Part shown: positions 1-6,600 of the stretch, one piece after another
Layout of the letters: every line of letters starts with the position of its first letter
How positions within the stretch are numbered: the stretch's first letter is position 1
Source of the DNA: an uncultured Bacteroidota bacterium
Lineage (GTDB): Bacteria; Bacteroidota; Bacteroidia; Chitinophagales; Chitinophagaceae
Length of the DNA: 7,506 bases
Assembly: GCA_946479055.1 (NCBI GenBank)
Contig: CAMLEX010000224.1
Span: 1 to 7,506 of the forward strand
Reading direction: 5' to 3'
Notes under the pieces: model-generated
Databases searched by the model: none
Seen by the model: only the letters and a program-made list of their open reading frames with translations
What the model was told of the DNA's origin: nothing
Position numbers and translations under genes: made by a program

Positions 1-1
1 C

Positions 2-805
2 TATGGCGACAATAATGAATTAAATATTATTCCAAAGAATGTTGAATTGGGTTTAAGTGGTACCGGAAACAATCCAACTGCTTTTTCATTCAAAAACAAA
101 AAATACAATTTTACCCGGGCAAAAGATAAAAACCTGTTTTTGTGGGAAGAAGCAAAGGAAGATCTGAAATATGCAGAGATTCCTTTTATAACATCTGAAG
201 GAAAAACAATTGAATTATTAAAGGATACAATCGATGGCTTAAAACTGGCACTTTCTTCAAACATATCTCTTTCCAATCCAAAACCAATTCACTCCCAACC
301 CACCGACTCCCTCCTCAAACCCATGATGCACCGCAGCGATAATTTTTTTGCAGAACAATCTTTATTGATGGTCAGCAATGAAAGACTGGGTGTGATGAAT
401 GATGAAAAAATCATTGATACCATCTTAAAAACAGATTTTAAAGACTTACCTCAAAAGCCAGGATGGGTAGATGGTTCAGGACTGAGTCGCTATAATTTAT
501 TCACTCCGCAGGATTTAGTCGTTATTCTGAATAAGATGAAGAATGAATTTGGAATGGAACGGATCAAAGTTATTTTTCCAACAGGTGGCAGAGGAACACT
601 TACTAATTATTATATAGCCGATAGTAATTATATCTACGCCAAAACCGGAACGCTTTCCGGGGTAGTAGCCATCAGCGGTTATTTATATACTAAAAAAAGG
701 AAGCAACTTATTTTTTCGGTATTGGTTAATAATCATCAGGCTTCTGGAACAGAAGTAAGAAGGGTAGTTGAGAAATTTTTGCAGGGTGTGAGGAATAAAT
801 ATTAG
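2..805 (+). CDS. dacB: D-alanyl-D-alanine carboxypeptidase/endopeptidase (PBP4, DacB type, peptidase S13), C-terminal part
   Basis: This is the 3' part (about 267 residues) of a penicillin-binding protein 4-type enzyme, a periplasmic serine hydrolase that removes the terminal D-Ala from peptidoglycan stem peptides or cleaves cross-links. The frame is open from base 2 with no start, so the gene begins left of the window; an in-frame TTG at 47 is not a real start because conserved-looking sequence precedes it. Visible motifs are the S-x-N motif SDN (335-343) in the context HRSDNFFAEQ, the stretch DGSGLSRYNLFTPQDLV typical of the family, and the third motif KTG (641-649) in AKTGTLSGVVAISGYL. The SxxK nucleophile motif would lie upstream and cannot be seen. 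PBP4 proteins are usually 450-500 residues, so roughly 40% or more is missing. It ends with TAG and faces mutL convergently. The symbol follows the family and is not a proven orthologue. Confidence 0.9.
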   Translation, partial: YGDNNELNIIPKNVELGLSGTGNNPTAFSFKNKKYNFTRAKDKNLFLWEEAKEDLKYAEIPFITSEGKTIELLKDTIDGLKLALSSNISLSNPKPIHSQPTDSLLKPMMHRSDNFFAEQSLLMVSNERLGVMNDEKIIDTILKTDFKDLPQKPGWVDGSGLSRYNLFTPQDLVVILNKMKNEFGMERIKVIFPTGGRGTLTNYYIADSNYIYAKTGTLSGVVAISGYLYTKKRKQLIFSVLVNNHQASGTEVRRVVEKFLQGVRNKY

Positions 806-825
806 GCTAGGAGAAAAAAGGAGAG

Positions 826-882
826 AAAGAGAAAAGGAGAATACACGGATCTTAAAAACCCTCCTTATCTCCTTTTCGCTTT
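826..882. terminator. possible bidirectional terminator: imperfect inverted repeat in the convergent dacB/mutL gap
   Basis: GAAAAGGAGA (831-840) is perfectly complementary to TCTCCTTTTC (868-877). After one mismatch the stem extends by four more pairs, AAAG (826-829) with CTTT (879-882). The loop is 27 nt. The A-rich left arm and T-rich right arm could give a U-tract on either strand, and the position between convergent stop codons at 805 and 890 fits a shared terminator. The stem is A/T-rich and the loop long, so terminator strength is uncertain. The tract may instead be a simple-sequence repeat present in two orientations. Confidence 0.4.
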
Positions 883-889
883 TGAGCTC

Positions 890-2758
890 TTAGCTCCTGA
901 ACATTTTTTCCAATTGCTCCTGCTTAAACTCCAAATAAGTAGGATTTCCATCCGGCGTCGTATTCGGCTGTTCGCTTGCAAAAAGATCCTGTACAAGATT
1001 TCTCATTTCTCTTTCAGTTAATCTTACGCCAGTTCTGATAGCTTGCTGTCTTGCTAATGAACGTATCAATTTTTCCCGCCTTGAAAATTTCATATCCGGG
1101 TTGAAATGCTTGTATTGTTCTATCAGCAGATCAATAATATTTTTTTCATTGCCAGCTTCGAGATCGGCTGGTGTGCCCTGGATGACAAACGTATTCTTTC
1201 CAAAGGGTTCGATCATATAACCGAGGTCCTGCAAATCACCCATCAGTTCTTCCAGTATCATAGCATCGGCAGGAGCCAGTTCAATAGTTGACGGAAACAT
1301 GCTGCGTTGTGTGGCGATGGGCTTGCCGTGTGCAGCGGCTTTCAACTGATCATACAATACTCTTTCATGCGCAGCTTGTTGATGTATAAGAATAAAGCCT
1401 TTTGCAGAAGGAGTGATGATATAGGTGTTTAGTAATTGAGTCAGTTCTACATCGTGAGTAGTGGGTAGTGAATAGTGAATAGGGGTCTGCGGCCCGGAAA
1501 GCATTTCACTTCCGACCTGGTAGTTGTCCGGTTCTGATTTCTGACTTCCTGTCTCCGGCCTCTGACTGCCGTCTTCATAAAACTCCCTCCAATGTTTCAA
1601 TTCGCTCTTTTTCCCGGGCTCTATAAAATGCGCCTGGTTCTTTTGTGTAAAACCTTTGAAAAGTGAAGAAGAACTGGCAGCTGATTTTTTTTCTTCTGTA
1701 AAAGGCTGCTGAATAGAAGAGAGTTGCTGAATAGATGCATCCAAATCATAATCCAATGTAGGTGTTACACTGAACTGCGCCAATGCATGTTTGATTCCTG
1801 CTTGTACAAAAGCATAGACGATCTTCTCATCTTCAAATTTTATTTCCTGTTTGGTAGGATGCACGTTTACATCTACTACGGCAGGATCCAGATCAATGAA
1901 TAATACATACATAGGAAAACTATCCGTTGCGATCATTTCCTGGTAAGCATTCATCACCGCATGGTTCAGGTAAGCACTTTTGATGAACCGGTTATTGATA
2001 AAAAAATACTGATCGCCTCTTGTTTTCTTAGCCGTTTCGGGTTTGCCCACAAAACCATAAATATTCATGTAATCCGTTTCTTCCTTGACGGTTACTAATT
2101 TGGTATTGTAGTTATTGCCTAATAACTGGATAATCCGTTGCTTCAAACTTCCTGCTTCCAGGTGAAAAATCTGCTGGCCATTGCTGGTAAGTGAAAAGAA
2201 AATATGCGGAAATGATAAAGCGACCCTGGTAAATTCATCAACAATATGCCGCATTTCTGCCGCATTGCTTTTCAAAAAATTTCTGCGGGCCGGTACATTG
2301 AAGAACAAATTCTTCATCGCTATGCTGGTTCCGTTTGGTGCAGCAATAGGTTCTTGCTTTTTTACAGAGCTGTTTTCTACTTCAATATAGATCCCCGTTT
2401 CGTCTTCTGCTCTTTTACTTTTCAATTCTACCTGGGCTACGGCAGCAATAGAAGCCAACGCTTCACCACGAAAACCCATAGTACGGATATGAAACAGATC
2501 TTCTATCGTTGTTATTTTGGAAGTAGCATGACGTTCAAAACACATCCTGGCATCTGTCTCACTCATACCGCTGCCATTATCAATCACCTGCAGCAATGCT
2601 TTTCCTGCATCATTGATAATGAGTTTGATCTCTGTAGCGCCGGCGTCCACAGCATTTTCCAGCAATTCTTTTACTGCACTGGCCGGTCGTTGTATCACTT
2701 CACCAGCGGCTATCTGGTTGGCTATGTTATCGGGTAATAATAAAATCTTATCTGGCAC
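890..2758 (-). CDS. mutL: DNA mismatch repair protein MutL
   Basis: MutL is the ATPase that couples MutS mismatch recognition to strand incision and excision in methyl-independent or MutH-dependent repair. From the GTG at 2758 the protein is 622 aa, a normal length (E. coli MutL is 615). The N-terminal GHKL ATPase is complete: NQIAAGEVIQRPASAVKEL with catalytic Glu31 and Asn35, VIDNGSGM (Asp60), GFRGEAL (95-101), NGTSI (142-146) and NVPAR. A Ser/Gln-rich linker spans about 332-436, and the C-terminal dimerisation domain starts near 437. The C-terminal endonuclease signature is altered (see findings). I chose GTG because it gives the family-like start (M)PDKILLLPDNIANQIAAGEV, has GGAG 9 nt upstream, and lies just downstream of a promoter whose -7 element occupies 2777-2784. 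The longer reading from TTG at 2788 would start upstream of that promoter's transcription start. It is divergent from the GH3 gene, and no mutS is in view. Confidence 0.96.
   Translation of the reverse strand: MPDKILLLPDNIANQIAAGEVIQRPASAVKELLENAVDAGATEIKLIINDAGKALLQVIDNGSGMSETDARMCFERHATSKITTIEDLFHIRTMGFRGEALASIAAVAQVELKSKRAEDETGIYIEVENSSVKKQEPIAAPNGTSIAMKNLFFNVPARRNFLKSNAAEMRHIVDEFTRVALSFPHIFFSLTSNGQQIFHLEAGSLKQRIIQLLGNNYNTKLVTVKEETDYMNIYGFVGKPETAKKTRGDQYFFINNRFIKSAYLNHAVMNAYQEMIATDSFPMYVLFIDLDPAVVDVNVHPTKQEIKFEDEKIVYAFVQAGIKHALAQFSVTPTLDYDLDASIQQLSSIQQPFTEEKKSAASSSSLFKGFTQKNQAHFIEPGKKSELKHWREFYEDGSQRPETGSQKSEPDNYQVGSEMLSGPQTPIHYSLPTTHDVELTQLLNTYIITPSAKGFILIHQQAAHERVLYDQLKAAAHGKPIATQRSMFPSTIELAPADAMILEELMGDLQDLGYMIEPFGKNTFVIQGTPADLEAGNEKNIIDLLIEQYKHFNPDMKFSRREKLIRSLARQQAIRTGVRLTEREMRNLVQDLFASEQPNTTPDGNPTYLEFKQEQLEKMFRS
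1454..1481. repeat. four tandem heptanucleotides (GTGRRTA) inside the mutL linker
   Basis: On the + strand four 7-nt units abut exactly: GTGAGTA (1454-1460), GTGGGTA (1461-1467), GTGAATA (1468-1474) and GTGAATA (1475-1481). Read as mutL they encode the linker residues around IHYSLPTTH. The 7-nt unit is not a multiple of three, so each unit is read in a different frame and no amino-acid repeat results. The repetition therefore arose at the DNA level. Confidence 0.8.
1532..1570. repeat. degenerate heptanucleotide tract (TTCTGAY-like) inside the mutL linker
   Basis: The units TTCTGAT (1532-1538), TTCTGAC (1539-1545), TTCCTGT (1546-1552), CTCCGGC (1553-1559) and CTCTGAC (1560-1566) follow each other with a strict 7-nt register, then TGCC. 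On the mutL strand this reads as AGTCAGA/CCGGAG-type units and encodes the linker residues GSQRPETGSQKSEP. It lies about 50 bp from the GTGRRTA tract, so the linker holds two unrelated heptamer families. Confidence 0.65.
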
Positions 2759-2776
2759 AATTAATTTCTCCGGCGG

Positions 2777-2804
2777 CAAAAATAACAATTTGCTTTTTAA
2801 GCAA
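2777..2804 (-). promoter_or_regulatory. Bacteroidota-type promoter for mutL
   Basis: On the minus strand, TTG (2804-2802) is followed after 17 bp by TATTTTTG (2784-2777), an exact match to the Bacteroidota -7 consensus TAnnTTTG with -33 TTG at an allowed spacing. Transcription would start near 2772, giving a short leader that contains GGAG before the GTG at 2758. This arrangement supports the short mutL start. No transcript data are available. Confidence 0.6.
2790..2804. repeat. small palindrome in the divergent mutL/GH3 control region
   Basis: TTGCTT (2790-2795), loop TTT and AAGCAA (2799-2804) form a perfect 6-bp inverted repeat. It occupies the -33 box and part of the spacer of the predicted mutL promoter, which is where a repressor or other regulator could bind. 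A 6-bp A/T-rich palindrome can also occur by chance. Confidence 0.35.
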
Positions 2805-2807
2805 CTG

Positions 2808-2842
2808 TTGACTGTTTCCTGGCATCAAAAGAATTAATTTTA
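2808..2842 (+). promoter_or_regulatory. weak candidate promoter for the GH3 fusion gene
   Basis: TTG (2808-2810) and TAATTTTA (2835-2842) resemble the Bacteroidota -33/-7 elements, but the last base of the -7 box is A instead of G and the 24-bp spacing is slightly long. It is the best + strand candidate in the 118-bp divergent region and would leave a leader of about 30 nt. No clear Shine-Dalgarno sequence precedes the ATG at 2877; the context is A/T-rich, as is common in this phylum. Confidence 0.25.
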
Positions 2843-2876
2843 GCGATGTTATAGTCACATAGAATAAATTTATATC

Positions 2877-5783
2877 ATGGTATTAAAAAGGTTATTGTTT
2901 TTGCTGGTTTTTGCAACCCCTTTTTTTTCAACTGCTCAATACAAAAGCAATCTTTCTGCTTCGAAATGGGTGGATAGTGTTTTCAAAAGTCTAAGTAAGG
3001 AAGAAAGGATCGCCCAGTTGATGGTTGTAAGAGCACATTCTAATCTTGGACCAGAGCATGTAGCCAAAGTGATAAATGATATTAAAGAATACAATATAGG
3101 CGCTTTATGCTATTTCCAGGGCGGACCAGTGAGACAGGCCAACCTGACCAATGACTATCAAAGCTTGGCGAAAACACCGCTGATGATAACCATTGATGGC
3201 GAATGGGGACTGGGTATGCGCCTGGACAGTGTTACCAAATTTCCGTACCAGCTTACACTTGGAGCCCTAAAAGAAAATGGCCTCGTTTATAAAATGGGCC
3301 TGGCCGTTGGTGAGCAATGTAAGCGTATTGGCGTGCATGTTAATTACGCTCCTGTAGTAGATATTAATAATAATCCTAACAACCCTGTTATCGGTTATCG
3401 TTCTTTTGGAGAGGACAAAAATAAAGTCGCCCAATTAGGGGTAGCTTATATGAAAGGGATGCAGGATGCTGGTATCATGGCTTGCGCCAAGCATTTTCCG
3501 GGTCATGGTGATGTGGATGTGGATTCGCATTATGATCTGCCAGTCATTACCAAAAGCATCGCACAGCTTGATGAAATGGAATTAGTTCCGTTCAAAGCAT
3601 TGTTTGCCGCCGGTGTTGGTAGTGTAATGACAGCACATTTATCCGTTCCTTCTATAGATACTACATCCAATAAAGCCACATCCATTTCAATAAATGCAGT
3701 AACGGACCTGTTAAAAGAAAAACTGAATTACAATGGTCTCACATTTACAGATGCCCTTGAGATGAAAGGCGTTGCCAAATATTTTCCCGGCGGAACGATT
3801 GCTGTGGAAGCTCTGATAGCTGGTAATGATATGCTTTGTTTGCCTGAAAGTGTTCCGGAGACTATCGACGCTGTTAAGGAAGCCATCAAAGAAAAAAGAT
3901 TGAGCTGGGATGAAATCAACGATAAAGTAAAAAAAGTGTTGCTGGCCAAATATGATCTGGGTTTGAATCAATGGCAACCTATTGATACCAATAACCTGCT
4001 GGAAGACCTGAATGCTAAAACCAATGAGATCCGTTACGAGATAGCAAAAAACACATTGACGGTATTAAGAAATGAATCCAACGCTTTCCCAATTTCAGGC
4101 AAAAGAAAAATCGCTTATGTTGGTATTGGAGTAGCTGAATTAAACGCTTTTGGTAAAAGCCTGAAAGAAGACCTGGATGCAGATACTTATTTCTTCACTT
4201 ATAAAGATGAAGATCCTGAAAGAATTTTTAAAGCTGTCAAAGACGGGGGGTACAAATCAATTGTGATCGGTATTCATGACTATAATCTTCGCCCTGCTAA
4301 TAATTACACTATCAGCCAAACTGCCATTAACCTGGTGAAGGAATTACAATCTTTCAATGCTGCCACTTTTGTTTTTGGTAATGTATTGGCTGTGTCCAAT
4401 TTTTGCGATGCTAAAAATCTCATTGCCTGTTACCAGGACGATGATATAACCCAACAAGCAGCAGCTGAACTGCTTCAATCCAAAATCGTGTCCATGGGAA
4501 AACTACCGGTATCGGTTTGTAATTTCAAATTTGGTGAAGGTATTATACACGGTGGTGTAAAACCTATGAAGGCTGCCATTATAAAAGATAAACTGAGTGC
4601 TATAGATTCCATTGCCAATGATGCGATCGCAAAAAAAGCTTTTCCGGGTTGTGTTGTGATGGCGGTACATAATGGAAAAATTATTTACAACAAAGCATTT
4701 GGCAATTATGAATATGGCAATTCGCCAGCCATGAATGTGGAAAGTATTTTTGACCTGGCTTCAGTAACAAAAATATCAGCGACTACAGTTGCTATCATGA
4801 AACTGTATGAGCAGGGAAAATTGGACCTTAAAAAACGATTGGGCAATTATCTTCCGGTGGTAAGAGGTACTAATAAAGCTTCGTTGCAGATAGATGATAT
4901 ACTGATGCACCAGGCAGGATTAGTTCCGTTTATCGCTTTTTATAAAGAAACAATTGATTCCGCAACCGGTATTCCTAATCCAGCCATCTACAGTGAGAAG
5001 CTAAAACCTGGTTTTGAATATCGTGTGGCTGAGAATCTTTACCTGCGCAATGACTGGGAAGATACCCTCATGAGCCGGATACTGGCAAGCCCCGTTGGGC
5101 CAATGAATAAATATGCGTACAGCGATAATGATTTTATTTTCCTTGGTAAGATCGTTGAACAGTTATCAGGTATGCCATTGAATGAGTATGTAGAAAAAAC
5201 TTTTTACCGGAAAATGGGTATGCGGACGACAGGTTTCAAACCAAGAAGGGAATTTGGAGTAGAAAAAATTGTTCCAACAGAAGCGGAGCCGCATTTTCGT
5301 CGCCAGCTGATACGTGGTGATGTACATGATGAAGGCGCTTCCTTATTTGGCGGTGTAGCCGGTCATGCAGGTTTATTTTCCGATGCGTACGATCTGGCAA
5401 TGCTTTATCAAATGCTGTTGAATGATGGTGTATTTAATGGTGAAAGATATTTAAAACCCGAAACGATAAAATTATTTACAGCATATCATAGCAATGTCAG
5501 CCGCCGCGGATTAGGTTTTGACAAACCTGAAAAACCTGCCCGACTGAGTCATTCAGGCGGGGATAATGCGAAACGAGATGAACCATATCCTTCGCTGAGT
5601 GCATCACCGCAAACTTTTGGACATACTGGTTTTACAGGCACTTGTGTATGGGTAGACCCCAAAGTCAATCTTATTTACATTTTCCTTTCCAATCGTGTAC
5701 ATCCCTCAAGAAACAGCCCGGGACTTAGCCAACTGAATGTAAGGCCTAAGATTCATGAAGTGATTTATAGTGCGATAAAATAA
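2877..5783 (+). CDS. exported GH3 beta-N-acetylglucosaminidase (NagZ-like) fused to a class-C-beta-lactamase-fold serine hydrolase
   Basis: A 968-aa two-enzyme protein, probably periplasmic and acting on peptidoglycan or muropeptides. Residues 1-21 are a signal peptide (KR, hydrophobic run, STA|Q cut). A GH3 TIM barrel spans about 30-350 and contains YRSFGED, KHFPGHGDVDVDSHYDLP (205-222; Asp216/His218 match the NagZ Asp-His acid/base pair) and TDALEMKG with nucleophile Asp292. A GH3 C-terminal alpha/beta domain covers about 385-545. A beta-lactamase-family domain covers about 575-965, with SVTK (Ser629 nucleophile, Lys632), YSD (748-750, where class C enzymes have YxN), GGVAGHAGLF and HTG (916-918, in place of KTG). 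Expected activities are release of GlcNAc from GlcNAc-MurNAc units plus peptidase, esterase or amidase action. True beta-lactamase function is unlikely. The ATG is chosen because it directly starts the signal peptide. It is divergent from mutL and convergent with the DUF2625 gene. Confidence 0.93.
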   Translation: MVLKRLLFLLVFATPFFSTAQYKSNLSASKWVDSVFKSLSKEERIAQLMVVRAHSNLGPEHVAKVINDIKEYNIGALCYFQGGPVRQANLTNDYQSLAKTPLMITIDGEWGLGMRLDSVTKFPYQLTLGALKENGLVYKMGLAVGEQCKRIGVHVNYAPVVDINNNPNNPVIGYRSFGEDKNKVAQLGVAYMKGMQDAGIMACAKHFPGHGDVDVDSHYDLPVITKSIAQLDEMELVPFKALFAAGVGSVMTAHLSVPSIDTTSNKATSISINAVTDLLKEKLNYNGLTFTDALEMKGVAKYFPGGTIAVEALIAGNDMLCLPESVPETIDAVKEAIKEKRLSWDEINDKVKKVLLAKYDLGLNQWQPIDTNNLLEDLNAKTNEIRYEIAKNTLTVLRNESNAFPISGKRKIAYVGIGVAELNAFGKSLKEDLDADTYFFTYKDEDPERIFKAVKDGGYKSIVIGIHDYNLRPANNYTISQTAINLVKELQSFNAATFVFGNVLAVSNFCDAKNLIACYQDDDITQQAAAELLQSKIVSMGKLPVSVCNFKFGEGIIHGGVKPMKAAIIKDKLSAIDSIANDAIAKKAFPGCVVMAVHNGKIIYNKAFGNYEYGNSPAMNVESIFDLASVTKISATTVAIMKLYEQGKLDLKKRLGNYLPVVRGTNKASLQIDDILMHQAGLVPFIAFYKETIDSATGIPNPAIYSEKLKPGFEYRVAENLYLRNDWEDTLMSRILASPVGPMNKYAYSDNDFIFLGKIVEQLSGMPLNEYVEKTFYRKMGMRTTGFKPRREFGVEKIVPTEAEPHFRRQLIRGDVHDEGASLFGGVAGHAGLFSDAYDLAMLYQMLLNDGVFNGERYLKPETIKLFTAYHSNVSRRGLGFDKPEKPARLSHSGGDNAKRDEPYPSLSASPQTFGHTGFTGTCVWVDPKVNLIYIFLSNRVHPSRNSPGLSQLNVRPKIHEVIYSAIK

Positions 5784-5790
5784 GGTTGGC

Positions 5791-5820
5791 CACAGATTAA
5801 CGCAGAGGAACACAGATTGG
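5791..5820. repeat. 10-nt-period CACAGATT repeat in the convergent gap
   Basis: Three consecutive 10-nt units, CACAGATTAA, CGCAGAGGAA and CACAGATTGG, fill half of the 58-bp gap between the GH3 stop (5783) and the DUF2625 stop (5842). Units 1 and 3 share CACAGATT exactly. From memory, similar CACAGATT/CACAGAG simple repeats are scattered through intergenic DNA of Bacteroidota and some other phyla; this was not searched. No hairpin terminator is evident in the gap; the only palindrome is AATAGCTATT at 5832-5841, without a loop. Confidence 0.6.
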
Positions 5821-5841
5821 GAATACTTCTGAATAGCTATT

Positions 5842-6582
5842 TTATTCCAAGCCTAATTGTTTCCGGGCACTCATATTAAAACTGTATTGTTCTTCGATAG
5901 GGACAGCGCCTCTAACATTTTTATCTATATCTTTTCCCTGTTTGGACCACAGGGGTGGAACGAAGTTATAAACCTTGTCGCCATCAAGCATTGCAACTTC
6001 TTCTTTCCAGTTTTGCCATCGAAGATTGCTGTAAAATTCCGCAAGATCATTGTTGAAACAAAAGATGAGAAAGTCTGTATAAGTCAGATCAAGTGGCTCC
6101 CATTCTAAGTTGTCAGGAGATAAATAATAAATTTTACCCAGATCTTTACCAAATTGTCCGCCATTAACGGCAAAGAAACCACCAACTGCATCATCAGCTA
6201 TCAGCAGAAAGGTTGGCGTTTCTCCGAATTCTTTAAATGATTTTCCTTTGTTCCAATCGGGAATTGACCTTTTGAGTTTTTCATTCCCCGAACCCAGAAT
6301 GCGTATCCAACCGTTATCAATCAGTAAACCGCCGGTAGAATAAATTATTGCTCCCATCGGTGAGCGGGTAGTTACTTGTGTTTTGTATAGAGCATCTTTT
6401 GCTTTCGCTGTGTCACATGAAAGGATATCAACCTTGTTTTTTGCGGAGTCGATCCATTGTTGAACAAGTGGCCATCCGGGTTCTGTAATATTTATTAATT
6501 CCTCTACAGAACGCATTTTGTTTTGAGCAAAAGATGTCAATGCCAACAACATTAAAATAGAAGCTGAAAAATATTTTATCAT
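5842..6582 (-). CDS. exported DUF2625 family protein, function unknown
   Basis: A 246-aa protein that I recognise as DUF2625 from its whole-length pattern: MRSVEELINITEPGWPLVQ near the mature N-terminus (about 23-41), KTQVTTRSPMGAIIY, GGLLIDNGWIRILGSG, FLLIADDAVGGFFAVNGGQF, KIYYLSPDNLEWEPLDLTY, then a Trp-rich segment and NFVPPLWSKQGK. No biochemical role is known to me for the family and I see no catalytic motif. Residues 1-19 look like a Sec signal peptide (K3, hydrophobic run, SFA|Q cut) without a lipobox cysteine, so the protein should be periplasmic. The ATG at 6582 directly precedes the signal peptide; no clear ribosome binding site is seen. It starts 18 bp after the ricT stop on the same strand, so co-transcription is likely, but this need not mean shared function. 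Confidence 0.85.
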   Translation of the reverse strand: MIKYFSASILMLLALTSFAQNKMRSVEELINITEPGWPLVQQWIDSAKNKVDILSCDTAKAKDALYKTQVTTRSPMGAIIYSTGGLLIDNGWIRILGSGNEKLKRSIPDWNKGKSFKEFGETPTFLLIADDAVGGFFAVNGGQFGKDLGKIYYLSPDNLEWEPLDLTYTDFLIFCFNNDLAEFYSNLRWQNWKEEVAMLDGDKVYNFVPPLWSKQGKDIDKNVRGAVPIEEQYSFNMSARKQLGLE

Positions 6583-6600
6583 TCTGTGTAGGACAGTAAA

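Noticed and set aside
1..276. 91-codon minus-strand open frame at the left edge
   Set aside because: Antisense shadow of the carboxypeptidase gene, whose SDN and KTG motifs make the + strand assignment secure.
1454..1570. CRISPR-like array
   Set aside because: The repeats are 7 nt, directly abutting and without unique spacers, and they lie inside a coding sequence.
2246..2737. 163-codon open frame on the + strand opposite mutL
   Set aside because: It lies wholly antisense to the conserved MutL ATPase domain, its translation is Phe/Cys/His-rich without any recognisable motif, and mutL explains the region.
4575..5783. Antibiotic-resistance beta-lactamase
   Set aside because: The SxxK domain is part of a GH3 fusion, has YSD/HTG motifs typical of class-C-like esterases or peptidases, and nothing nearby suggests inducible resistance.
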